A stretch of DNA of 47,120 nucleotides. Origin: Methanobacterium aggregans (GTDB taxonomy: Archaea > Methanobacteriota > Methanobacteria > Methanobacteriales > Methanobacteriaceae). This document shows positions 7,840 to 16,294 of this stretch, piece by piece; positions within the stretch are counted from its first letter, which is position 1; every line of letters starts with the position of its first letter. A model generated the notes under the pieces. The model did no database searches and had not been told where the DNA came from. It worked only from the letters and a program-made list of their open reading frames with translations. A program made the translations under genes and the position numbers. The stretch spans positions 1 to 47,120 of the forward strand of contig NZ_JAGGLN010000009.1 of the NCBI RefSeq assembly GCF_017874455.1. The letters run 5' to 3'.

Positions 7840-9114
7840 TTAAAAATTGTCCCTCACAATTCTTATAGCACAAAAATCTCCGCACATGGTACACATATCA
7901 TCCTCAGATGATGGCTTTCTCTGCCTGCATTTTCTGGCCTTTTCTCCATCAAATGCCAGTCCAAACTGTTTATCCCAGTCAAAATCTCTCCGAGCATGTG
8001 CCATTTCAACTTCACGCTCCCATGAACCTTTAACTCCCTTGGCTATATCTGCGGCTTCTGCAGCTATCTTTGAAGCTATGACTCCCTCCCTAACGTCATC
8101 CACGTTGGGTATTGCAAGGTGCTCTGCAGGTGTAACATAACAGAGGAAATCTGCACCTGAAGATGCTGCAATCGCTCCACCTATGGCCGAAGTTATGTGG
8201 TCGTAGCCAGGTGCAAGGTCAGTTACCAGGGGTCCCAGCACGTAGAAGGGTGCTTCCTTGCAGACTGTTTTCTGTATCTGCATGTTCGCCTGGATTTGGT
8301 TTATTGGAACATGCCCCGGTCCTTCAACCATTACCTGAACTCCTGCATCCCTTGCCCTGTCAACAAGTCCTCCCAGTGTTACGAGTTCCTGAATCTGGGG
8401 CGCATCAGATGCATCGTGAAGGCAGCCCGGCCTCAGACCATCTCCCAGGCTCAGTGTGACATCGTATTCTGCTGCTACTTCAAGCAGATAGTCGTAGTTA
8501 CTGTAAAGGGGGTTTTCCTCCTGGTTCTGGAGTATCCATGCTGCAAGGAAGGATCCTCCCCTGCTCACAATTCCCATTATCCTGTTTGATGATTTAACCT
8601 TCTCAACTGTTTCCATGGTTATTCCACAGTGCACAGTTATGAAGTCCACACCAGCCTTGGCCTGATTTTCAATGGCCCTGAACATGTCATCCCCATCCAT
8701 ATTTATAACCGCACCTTTAGTCTTTGAAGCATTTACTGCTGCCTCATAAACAGGTACGGTTCCTATTGGCACATCAACAGATTGCATTATGGCTTCTCTA
8801 ACTTTTTCAAGCCCTGAACCTGTACTTAAGTCCATTATTGTATCTGCACCATATTTAACTGCTGTTTTGGCCTTCTCAACTTCCCATTTGACCTTCTCAA
8901 GCTCGGAGGATGATCCAATGTTGGCGTTGATCTTGGTTTTGAGGCCTTTTCCCACACCCATTGGACGGCTTTTACCTCGAACATTTTTTGGAATGATGAT
9001 ACGTCCATCTGCCAGTCCTCTGACAATTTTATGAATGTCCATAGCCTCAACTTCAGCCACTACTTTCATTTCATCTGTGATCTGGCCTTTCCTGGCCTCT
9101 TGCATCTGAGTCAC
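7840..9114 (-). CDS. thiC: Phosphomethylpyrimidine synthase ThiC
   Basis: Converts aminoimidazole ribotide to hydroxymethylpyrimidine phosphate, the pyrimidine half of thiamine, by radical SAM chemistry. The 424-residue protein lacks the long N-terminal domain of bacterial and plant ThiC, as is usual for archaeal forms. Conserved blocks include KINANIGSS, GADTIMDLSTG, NMDGDDMFRAIENQAKAGVDF, TLSLGDGLRPGC, VMVEGPGHVP and VTPAEHL. The C-terminal cluster motif reads CTMCGDFC, spacing CX2CX3C, where bacterial enzymes have CX2CX4C. The start is GTG at 9112-9114 behind GAGGGATC. No TPP riboswitch core was seen upstream. The gene is divergent from the MFS exporter gene across 408 bp. Confidence 0.93.
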   Translation of the reverse strand: MTQMQEARKGQITDEMKVVAEVEAMDIHKIVRGLADGRIIIPKNVRGKSRPMGVGKGLKTKINANIGSSSELEKVKWEVEKAKTAVKYGADTIMDLSTGSGLEKVREAIMQSVDVPIGTVPVYEAAVNASKTKGAVINMDGDDMFRAIENQAKAGVDFITVHCGITMETVEKVKSSNRIMGIVSRGGSFLAAWILQNQEENPLYSNYDYLLEVAAEYDVTLSLGDGLRPGCLHDASDAPQIQELVTLGGLVDRARDAGVQVMVEGPGHVPINQIQANMQIQKTVCKEAPFYVLGPLVTDLAPGYDHITSAIGGAIAASSGADFLCYVTPAEHLAIPNVDDVREGVIASKIAAEAADIAKGVKGSWEREVEMAHARRDFDWDKQFGLAFDGEKARKCRQRKPSSEDDMCTMCGDFCAIRIVRDNF

Positions 9115-9522
9115 TTTTTGATCCCTCGTTTTGATATTGAAAGATTATTAAGACAAATTTTGTTCAAATTTCCTGATAATATTCATCCTAAAAAATCATG
9201 ATTACACCCAAAACATGAGCATAATTAATAACACAGTAATATTACTTGATAATTCATTTTAATCATTTAATGATATACTAAAATTCCTATATCTACTTAT
9301 TCCATGAAGTAGTTGATACATGTGATATCAACGTTTAAATGGAGTTCTCCCAAATATTTCCTTCAATATCCTCACCAACATTTTATACTAATTTTTATAG
9401 GTTGATCTTCAACAATAATAACAACATGAGAATTTTTTATAACTTTTATGGATGGTCCTGAATTGGTAGGGAAATTCACAGGATTAACGTAATATTAACA
9501 TCATTTACACTGGAGGAAATCC
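9115..9522. promoter_or_regulatory. Divergent promoter region between thiC and the MFS gene
   Basis: A 408-bp gene-free spacer that must hold both promoters. It contains the perfect 12-bp palindrome AGTAATATTACT at 9235-9246, about 120 bp from the thiC start, and several TATA-like stretches (for example TTTTATACTA near 9380 and TTTTTTATAAC near 9434). No thiamine riboswitch core motif is visible. The MFS gene has a strong ribosome binding site, GGAGGAAA, before its ATG. Confidence 0.4.
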
Positions 9523-11070
9523 ATGGAGACTTCTAGAGAATCAAAAATTGGCTGGACATCGCTCCTAATCGTTTCATTATCTTCTTTTATAATTGCCCTT
9601 GACTCCACATTCATGAACGTGGCAATCACAAACCTCGTTGTGGATCTCAACACCACAGTGCATGTTATACAAACAATCATATCTGTTTACGCCCTTACAA
9701 TGGCTGCCCTGATGCTTATAGGTGGTAAGATGCAGGATGTCCTTGGTAAAAAGAGGGCATTTCTCATTGGTGCCTGTATTTATGGTACTGGAACTGTAAT
9801 TGCTGCCTTGAGTGTTAATTCAACTATGCTTCTCATTGGCTGGTCCATACTCGAGGGTGTGGGAGCTGCACTCATGACACCTGCAACAGCCTCAATCATC
9901 ACAGGAACCTACACTGGAAAGGATCGTGCATTCGCTTTGGGGATCTGGACAGCCATGGCAGGTGTGGCTGCAGCTATCGGCCCACTCTTTGGAGGTTTCC
10001 TCACCACCTTCTTTAGCTGGAGGTGGGGTTTTGCACTGGAACTGGTTGTGATTGCTGTGATACTCATATTCTCCCCTAAAATAAATAACTTCCCTGCAAC
10101 AATGAAAAGATCTGAGATAGATGTGGTTGGTGGGATATTATCTGCTTCAGGATTGCTGTTGATAGTTTTAGGTATTTTAAGTCTTAATCAACCTTCAAAC
10201 TGGAAGATGACACCATTCCTAATTGGGGGAGGAATTCTGTTCATGGTTCTCTTCTACATTAAAGAGAAAAACATGATCAAGGAAGATAAAAAACCATTGA
10301 CTGACATCAGGCTCTTCAAAGAACGAAACTTCACCATTGGAACCTTAACCAGACTTATAATGCAAATGGCACTTGCAGGTGCTGTTTTTGTCATGCCCAT
10401 TTTCTTGCAGGGCGTTTTAGGTGCTGATGCCTTCACAACAGGGCTAGTTCTTCTGCCATTAACTGTGGGTCTTCTAATATTTTCAGTAACATCCTCCAGA
10501 TTATCTTCACATGTGGAACCACGCCGTCTAATTTCTGTAGGTTTCCTTGTGGCCATGGCAGGCGCCCTTATCATGCGCTACCAGTTCAGCTTGAACACAC
10601 AGATAGTAGATCTTCTGCCTGGAACCTTTCTCATTGGAGTTGGGTTGGGACTGTCCATTCCACTCACTGCAAACCTCATACTCTCATCTGCAGGTGAAGA
10701 TGAACAGGCAGATGCATCTGGAGTAATGAGTACCGGAGCAAACCTTGGATCATCAATGGGAACCGCGATTATCGGTGTTGTACTTATAATTGGAATCTTC
10801 ACTGGACTGTCAACAGCAGTTGAACAGAATTTTCCCAATGAATACTCAAAACAAGACATTAAAGATAACTTGGTGACATGGGCGGGTAAGATGAAAACAG
10901 TGAATATTCCAGATTTGAAGAAGGATGAAACTTCAACAGCCTATAAAATTGTGAACTCCACCATAAGCAAGGCCATGCAAACAGCCTTCGATGCAACCAC
11001 CCTGCTGATGTTCCTGGGATTTTTGATATCCCTATTTTTAAGGCCTGCGCCATCAGGCAGGGTTTCTTAA
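9523..11070 (+). CDS. MFS drug/solute exporter, DHA2 (EmrB/QacA) type
   Basis: An integral membrane antiporter of 515 residues with about 14 hydrophobic segments, the size and pattern of the 14-TM DHA2 family. The first helix carries ALDSTFMNVA, characteristic of this family. The loop 2-3 motif is GGKMQDVLGKKRAF, and the motif C region in helix 5 reads AMAGVAAAIGPLFGGFL. A long polar loop lies between the last two helices (about residues 430-480). The substrate cannot be read from sequence. It is divergent from thiC and 250 bp upstream of the GadB-type decarboxylase on the same strand. GadC exchangers belong to the APC family, so this is not a GadC, and a functional link with the decarboxylase is only suggested by position. 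Confidence 0.9.
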   Translation: METSRESKIGWTSLLIVSLSSFIIALDSTFMNVAITNLVVDLNTTVHVIQTIISVYALTMAALMLIGGKMQDVLGKKRAFLIGACIYGTGTVIAALSVNSTMLLIGWSILEGVGAALMTPATASIITGTYTGKDRAFALGIWTAMAGVAAAIGPLFGGFLTTFFSWRWGFALELVVIAVILIFSPKINNFPATMKRSEIDVVGGILSASGLLLIVLGILSLNQPSNWKMTPFLIGGGILFMVLFYIKEKNMIKEDKKPLTDIRLFKERNFTIGTLTRLIMQMALAGAVFVMPIFLQGVLGADAFTTGLVLLPLTVGLLIFSVTSSRLSSHVEPRRLISVGFLVAMAGALIMRYQFSLNTQIVDLLPGTFLIGVGLGLSIPLTANLILSSAGEDEQADASGVMSTGANLGSSMGTAIIGVVLIIGIFTGLSTAVEQNFPNEYSKQDIKDNLVTWAGKMKTVNIPDLKKDETSTAYKIVNSTISKAMQTAFDATTLLMFLGFLISLFLRPAPSGRVS

Positions 11071-11328
11071 ACCCTTGCTAAATCCTTTGATTGATTTTTT
11101 TGATGGTTCAAACACAGTGATGATATTTCAATGTTAATTCATTTATCCTTCCATTTTTGTAAAGGATTAAAAAAAATCATACCTTGAATTAACTGGTTTA
11201 AAATAAAATTTTAGAAAAATAAAGCAATCATTGGTTTAATGGATGAAAATTATGGAATTAAATTTTATGGGATTTAAATTGAATTTGGATCTTGATTAGA
11301 AGTGGATCTTGATTAGAAGAATTTGTGT

Positions 11329-12735
11329 ATGGAGGGATTGAAAACGTTATCTGGAAAGAAAAATTTGGATAAAATGAGGGTATCTGAGAGGGAAGTGACC
11401 AGTACCTATGGAAGCAGGTACTTCGCTGAAAGCGTTCCAAAATATGTTATGCCTGAAGAAGGAATGCCTGCACGTGCAGCGTATCAACTGATACACGATG
11501 AACTGAATTTAGATGGAAATCCTGCCCTGAACCTTGCAAGCTTCGTGACCACGTGGATGGAGCCTGAGGCAGACAAACTCATAATGGAGAGCATTGACAA
11601 GAACTTCGTTGACAACGATGAGTATCCCCAGACCGAGAAGATACAGGATAGGGTGGTTAACATGCTGGCAAGGCTCTTCAACGCCCCGAAGAAGTGTCAT
11701 TCAGTTGGAACAGGGACAATAGGATCGTCTGAGGCCATCATGCTTGGACTTCTGGCCCATAAATGGACCTGGAAAAAACGGAGGCATGCAGAGGGAAAAC
11801 CATGCAACAAACCCAACATTGTTATGGGTGCAGATGTGCACACTGTCTGGGAGAAGTTTGCACTGTACTTCGATGTTGAGCTGAAGCTCATACCCCTTGA
11901 AAGGGACACCTACACAGTTACTGTGGATAAGGTAGCAGAGGAAATTGATGAAAACACCATATGCGTTGGTGCTGTTCTGGGAACAACCTTCACGGGCCAG
12001 ATGGACCCTATAAAGGAGATCAATGGCCTCCTGCTGGATATTAAAAAGGATAAGGGTTGGGACATTCCAATACATGTTGATGGTGCCAGCGGAGGTTTTG
12101 TGGCTCCATTCCTCTATCCAGAACTGGAATGGGATTTCAGACTCGAGCAGGTCAGATCCATCAACGTTTCAGGCCATAAGTACGGTCTTGTGTATCCCGG
12201 AGTTGGCTGGCTCATATTCAAGGATAAAACAGATCTGCCTGAGGAGCTCATATTCAAGGTGAACTACCTTGGGGGTTTGATGCCCAACTACTCCCTCAAC
12301 TTCTCCAAGGGGAGCAGTACCATAATAGCCCAGTACTACAACTTCATAAGACTTGGGAAAAGTGGTTACACCGACATAATGGATAACATGATGAAGAACA
12401 GCCAGTACCTTGCAAGAAAACTTGAAGGTTCAGGTAAATTTGAGGTTATCAACAGGGATGGAATGTTTCCACTTGTAACAGTTAGTTTGAAGGATGAAGA
12501 ATTCACAGTTTTCCAGCTTTCAGAGAAACTGAGGCAGAAAGGCTGGATCGTTCCTGCCTACACACTTCCTGAGAATGCTGAGGATGTTGCAGTCCTGAGA
12601 ATGGTTGTAAAGGAAAACTTCGGAAGGGAAATGGTGGATCTGCTTGTTGACGATGTGATGAAATCCCTTAAATCCCTTGAAAGGGAAGAAACAACAGTGA
12701 AGGGGGAGGATCAAAATCCATCCCTTCTCTACTGA
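11329..12735 (+). CDS. gadB: Glutamate decarboxylase (GadB family, PLP-dependent)
   Basis: Predicted to decarboxylate glutamate to GABA and CO2. The sequence of about 468 residues follows E. coli GadB closely along its length: LIHDELNLDGNPALNLASF, DEYPQTEKIQDRVVNMLA, GTIGSSEAIMLG, HVDGASGGFVAPFL, SINVSGHKYGLVYPGVGW (PLP lysine in GHKYG), FKVNYLGG and IAQYYNFIRLG. This differs from the shorter MfnA tyrosine/aspartate decarboxylases of methanogens. The start is uncertain: ATG at 11329, TTG at 11323 and ATG at 11374 (MRVSEREV) are possible and none has a convincing ribosome binding site. The family is patchy in archaea, so acquisition from bacteria is plausible. The role could be acid resistance, GABA production or an unknown amine pathway. 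Confidence 0.88.
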   Translation: MEGLKTLSGKKNLDKMRVSEREVTSTYGSRYFAESVPKYVMPEEGMPARAAYQLIHDELNLDGNPALNLASFVTTWMEPEADKLIMESIDKNFVDNDEYPQTEKIQDRVVNMLARLFNAPKKCHSVGTGTIGSSEAIMLGLLAHKWTWKKRRHAEGKPCNKPNIVMGADVHTVWEKFALYFDVELKLIPLERDTYTVTVDKVAEEIDENTICVGAVLGTTFTGQMDPIKEINGLLLDIKKDKGWDIPIHVDGASGGFVAPFLYPELEWDFRLEQVRSINVSGHKYGLVYPGVGWLIFKDKTDLPEELIFKVNYLGGLMPNYSLNFSKGSSTIIAQYYNFIRLGKSGYTDIMDNMMKNSQYLARKLEGSGKFEVINRDGMFPLVTVSLKDEEFTVFQLSEKLRQKGWIVPAYTLPENAEDVAVLRMVVKENFGREMVDLLVDDVMKSLKSLEREETTVKGEDQNPSLLY

Positions 12736-13043
12736 ATTTTGCTGAAAAACTTTTAATACGGGTTTAAATCCCTTTTACTCATTTTTTTAGTCCTGGATAA
12801 AATCCTTATTTTATAAACTGATAAATTTTAAACTGATAAATTTTAAACTGATAAATTTTTTTGTGGATTCCATAGGATCATGATCTCTTATAAATATGGA
12901 ACGACTGAATTCCAACCCAGAAAAAAGATTTGAATGGTTGTTTGATGGGTTGAAAAAGAATTCTCAGGCCAATGAATTAAAAAGTTATAACTGCAATTAA
13001 AAAAATACTAGAATGAAGTATTCATAATCAAAAGGTGTTTTAC
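12736..13043. other. 308-bp spacer with a tandem repeat
   Basis: No gene is visible between the decarboxylase and the permease. The spacer holds three perfect copies of a 15-bp repeat at 12815-12859 and then AT-rich sequence leading to the ribosome binding site AAAGGTG at 13031-13037. Confidence 0.6.
12815..12859. repeat. Three perfect 15-bp tandem repeats
   Basis: The unit AAACTGATAAATTTT occurs three times head to tail (12815-12829, 12830-12844, 12845-12859), followed by more T. It lies about 80 bp past the decarboxylase stop codon. It may be a polymorphic microsatellite, a terminator-like U-rich array or a protein-binding array. Confidence 0.9.
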
Positions 13044-14102
13044 GTGTTAAATATTAAAAAATTATCAATTTCAACCATTTTTCCCATTATCATACTGCTT
13101 ACACTGCTTTCCTTCGGGATCTTGATCCCAATTATATCGGTTGTAGTTTTGGGGGCCATTCTTGCCTACTACGTACGGCCCATCGCCCGCAGGATCAAAC
13201 CCTTCGTCAGGTATGAAACCCTTGCAATCCTGATTGGGATGTTAATTCTAGCTGCACCAATCGTTGCCCTGCTCTACATCACTGCAGGCCAGATATTAAC
13301 CGCTGCAATTCAGGTTTTTGGTTCCATACCCCATTCATCAGCAAGTGCAACCTCAAGTGCAACTGCAACTGCAATGAACATCAAATCCAGTTTAGCAACA
13401 TCTCAAAATTCAGACAGCTTGAACAACCTTGCAAATCTCTTCCTTTCAAACATCACAGCCATTGCAGAGAAGCTCATCTCCTACCTTGTAAACCAGATCA
13501 TCAACCTGCTTGAATTTTTACCAACCCTGGCAATGCAGATACTGATACTTCTCTTTTCAACCTTTTACTTTGCAAGGGATGGTGATAAGGTGGTTCGTTA
13601 CATTAAAGACATCGTTCCACCAGAGGACAAGGATTTTTACCGTAGAATAATCCACGGTACCGATGACATCATGAAGAGCATAGTTGTTGGGAACGTTGTA
13701 CCTGCAGTCATCCTTGGAATTCTCTCCATGATACTCTACTACTTCCTTGGATATCCTTACATAGTACTCCTGGGTATACTCAGTGGATTGTCCGAGTTCA
13801 TACCCATAGTTGGGCCTTGGATAGTTTACGGAGTTCTGGGTTTGTTCAGCATCCTCACAGGGGATATAACCACTGGAGTTCTTGTTATCTTCTTTGGATG
13901 GATCATCGAAACAACCACTGACATGTACATCAGACCAAAACTCTCGGTGAACTACTCCGAGGTTCATCCCCTTGTATTTCTCCTGGGATTCATATTTGGA
14001 GCAGTTACACTTGGTATTCCAGGGCTGTTCATCGGGCCACTGATACTTGGAGTGACCTACTCAGCCTACAGGGCCTACAGGGAAGAAGTTAAAGATGTGT
14101 GA
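13044..14102 (+). CDS. AI-2E family (PerM-type) membrane permease
   Basis: An integral membrane protein of 352 residues from the AI-2E transporter/PerM family (old name UPF0118). It has paired N-terminal helices around residues 5-40 and 55-85, a polar extracytoplasmic stretch rich in Ser/Ala/Thr at about 95-150, then several helices. The family signature region is FYFARDGDKVVRYIKDIVP, followed by LSGLSEFIPIVGPWIVY and the terminal GIPGLFIGPLILG. Members have been linked to autoinducer-2 export or Na+/H+ antiport; the substrate here is unknown. The start is taken as GTG at 13044 because AAAGGTG ends 6 nt before it; an in-frame GTG at 13035 overlaps that ribosome binding site. Confidence 0.88.
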   Translation: MLNIKKLSISTIFPIIILLTLLSFGILIPIISVVVLGAILAYYVRPIARRIKPFVRYETLAILIGMLILAAPIVALLYITAGQILTAAIQVFGSIPHSSASATSSATATAMNIKSSLATSQNSDSLNNLANLFLSNITAIAEKLISYLVNQIINLLEFLPTLAMQILILLFSTFYFARDGDKVVRYIKDIVPPEDKDFYRRIIHGTDDIMKSIVVGNVVPAVILGILSMILYYFLGYPYIVLLGILSGLSEFIPIVGPWIVYGVLGLFSILTGDITTGVLVIFFGWIIETTTDMYIRPKLSVNYSEVHPLVFLLGFIFGAVTLGIPGLFIGPLILGVTYSAYRAYREEVKDV

Positions 14103-14171
14103 GGATTTAGTTTCATCTTAAACTGTCTGAAGCTTCATCTGAATTCTTCAAAAATTTAATGAATCCTTTTA

Positions 14172-14597
14172 ATGAATCCTCCAGATTTAAATATTCAGGG
14201 TAACAGAATAAAGATCATGATAGGAAAGTTAAGCGCCCAGGACATCATGATCAGGGAAGTGCATGTAACAGGCCCAACAGACCTTGTGGCTGCAGCAAAG
14301 CTCAAGATGATGCGCTGCAACGTTGGAGGCCTTCCAGTGGTTGATGAAAAACGTCTTGTAGGTATTATAACCCACAGGGACGTTCTACTTGCAGGTGGAG
14401 AAGCACTTGGACTCAAGGTGAACGACCTCATGAGTAAGGAATTATACGTTGCAGAGCCTGAAACCCCCATCAAGGAGATCACAAAGGTTATGGCAGATAA
14501 AGGATATCAGAGAATTCCTGTTGTTAAAAATGGAAATCTTGTGGGCCTAATAACTCAGAGCAGCCTTATAAGGGCACTTGCAGGCCTGGAAGACTGA
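14172..14597 (+). CDS. Two-CBS-domain protein
   Basis: A 141-residue protein made of a tandem CBS pair (Bateman module). Repeat one starts at SAQDIMIREVHVTGPTDLV and includes GGLPVVDEKRLVGIITHRDV. Repeat two starts at VNDLMSKELYVAEPETPI and includes YQRIPVVKNGNLVGLITQSSL. Such modules bind adenine nucleotides or SAM and regulate partner proteins. The ATG at 14217 (MIGKLSAQD) is a likely alternative start, since the first 15 residues are not typical of the domain. The gene follows the AI-2E-family permease by 69 bp on the same strand, so the CBS protein might regulate that permease. Confidence 0.88.
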   Translation: MNPPDLNIQGNRIKIMIGKLSAQDIMIREVHVTGPTDLVAAAKLKMMRCNVGGLPVVDEKRLVGIITHRDVLLAGGEALGLKVNDLMSKELYVAEPETPIKEITKVMADKGYQRIPVVKNGNLVGLITQSSLIRALAGLED

Positions 14598-14735
14598 AAA
14601 CATTATCCTTAAATGATAATTATCCTTTTATTTTGATTTAACCTGGAAAAAATAGAACTTAAAGTGCTGATTACAGTTACTTAAGTATTGTTATTTTCAA
14701 ATGATGAAAAATTTTTAAAAACTATAAAAAAATGT

Positions 14736-15563
14736 TCAGATAAGTGGATCCGGAATTTTTGCACCCTTTTTCTCCTTCAGCCCACCGATCTTTTCTATTC
14801 TCAGGAGCAGGAACTCTTTTCCAGCCTCAGTAACCCCATATATTGGTATTGAAGCACCCACACTGAAAACTTTCCTCCCTTCACCAATTTCACGCACGTG
14901 CTTGGATGCGCAGGATGTTAAAACATCAACGTTGTTGAATAAGGCCTCTGCATCTTCCATAGACATCCCAGTCACGTGGGCTGCAAATATGTAGATCTTA
15001 ACTCCCTTTTCCCCTTCAATCTGTCTGAGTTTTACTGCATCCTCTGCTGAAACTATGGAAACTGCTATGTTCTTATATCCCATTTCAATGGCCTTCAACA
15101 CACCTTCGACCTGATCTATTACTGCATTTTCAGGGTTCAGAACGTTTTCTGGACCTAAGGTGTTTATTATTTTATCTATGGGGCTGGTGCTTATGAATGC
15201 TGATATTCTACCCCCTATTCCCTGTACAAATTCTGGATCCGTAACTACAACTGTACCTGATCCCTCGCAGACTATCACTGCACAGTCTAGGGTTCCATCA
15301 TCAAGGAGTGTGGCTATTGTCTCTGAAACTCCAAAGGAGAGGAAGTCCTTCATCCTCAAGTTTCTATCAGATGTACACATTCCAAAGTCCTTTATCCTGA
15401 ACTCTATGTTTTCCCTGACAGCTTCGGGTGTTAATCGTTTTATTCCCCTGTACTTCTCAAAGAGGGGACAGTAATCTATCACTGGTTCTCCAACCTCAAC
15501 AACCTTCCCCTCCCTTACAACAACCCTTGTCTTTCCAAGGGCCTCTATAACGTGTTCGCCCAT
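14736..15563 (-). CDS. Putative methanogenesis marker protein 8 (DUF2099)
   Basis: A 275-residue protein that resembles the DUF2099/methanogenesis marker 8 family, restricted to methane-cycling archaea and of unknown function. Visible blocks include RVVVREGKVVEVGEP, IDYCPLFEKYRGIKRLTPE, FGMCTSDRNLRMKDFLSFG, CAVIVCEGSGTVVVTDPEFVQGIGGR and VDVLTSCASKHVREIGEG. Several conserved cysteines (in DYCPL, GMCTS, VCEGSG and SCASK) could bind a metal or cofactor. The assignment is from memory of family motifs. A GAAGTGAG ribosome binding site precedes the ATG. The gene is convergent with the CBS gene and divergent from tRNA-Met. Confidence 0.72.
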   Translation of the reverse strand: MGEHVIEALGKTRVVVREGKVVEVGEPVIDYCPLFEKYRGIKRLTPEAVRENIEFRIKDFGMCTSDRNLRMKDFLSFGVSETIATLLDDGTLDCAVIVCEGSGTVVVTDPEFVQGIGGRISAFISTSPIDKIINTLGPENVLNPENAVIDQVEGVLKAIEMGYKNIAVSIVSAEDAVKLRQIEGEKGVKIYIFAAHVTGMSMEDAEALFNNVDVLTSCASKHVREIGEGRKVFSVGASIPIYGVTEAGKEFLLLRIEKIGGLKEKKGAKIPDPLI

Positions 15564-15760
15564 CTAAACTCACTTCCACTGGATTTTTAATAATTCATTG
15601 AACCATCTGATCTTCAGTTTCAGGGAATTGGTATAAATATTTTATAAGAATAAATTGATTTCAGGCTAAGAATAAAATGGCCAGGGCAGAAAAATAATAG
15701 AAATTATGTGAAAAGTTCATAAAAACCTTTTTAAGTGAGAATGTGAATAGAAAAGTATAA

Positions 15761-15777
15761 GTTAGATGAAATCTAAC
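15761..15777 (+). other. Hairpin in the leader of the tRNA-Met transcript
   Basis: GTTAGAT, a GAA loop and ATCTAAC form a perfect 7-bp stem 15 nt before the mature tRNA 5' end. It lies just downstream of a TATA-like AAAAGTATAA at 15751-15760. It may fall at the start of the primary transcript or be a binding site in the promoter. Confidence 0.55.
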
Positions 15778-15791
15778 AGCATATAAGCCAC

Positions 15792-15901
<110 letters not shown>

Positions 15902-16294
15902 CTTCAAATAACTTTTGAAGGCCTCGAAAATTCCATGAAATCTTTACTTTAAATTTTCTTTTCATTAAAATTATTTTCCACATTACTCTTAAACTATCTT
16001 TTTATAGGCATATTCTTTCCATAAATATTTAATTCTCCATATAACTCGTTACTATGCCCTTTTCTAGCTTTTTAATCCTTCCTTGAACCTTCTACTTGAA
16101 CCATTTCCCATACTCAATCAAGGAAAAAATAAAATGAAAAACTTTAAAACCCGGAACTGGATCACTATAGATCATAGTCAAAATATCAAACAGTAACTCA
16201 TACTTAACAATTTAAATAAAATAAAGAGTATTTGATCCTTTTTTTAATTAAAAGGTTTTTTAAAAGGGTTTCACGTGGTAACGGAGGTTTCTTT
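15902..16294. other. 393-bp spacer before cofH
   Basis: AT-rich sequence with no convincing gene or RNA. It should hold the 3' end of the tRNA transcript (T-rich stretches from about 15950) and the promoter of the CofH-type gene (TTTAAATAAAATAAA near 16210). Confidence 0.5.

Noticed and set aside
8197..8589. 130-codon plus-strand frame inside thiC
   Set aside because: Lies entirely antisense to the conserved thiC coding sequence; no ribosome binding site or domain.
9115..9522. TPP riboswitch upstream of thiC
   Set aside because: The conserved TPP-riboswitch core (CTGAGA-type motif) was not found on the thiC strand.
13557..13967. 136-codon minus-strand frame inside the AI-2E-family permease gene
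   Set aside because: Antisense shadow of conserved coding sequence.
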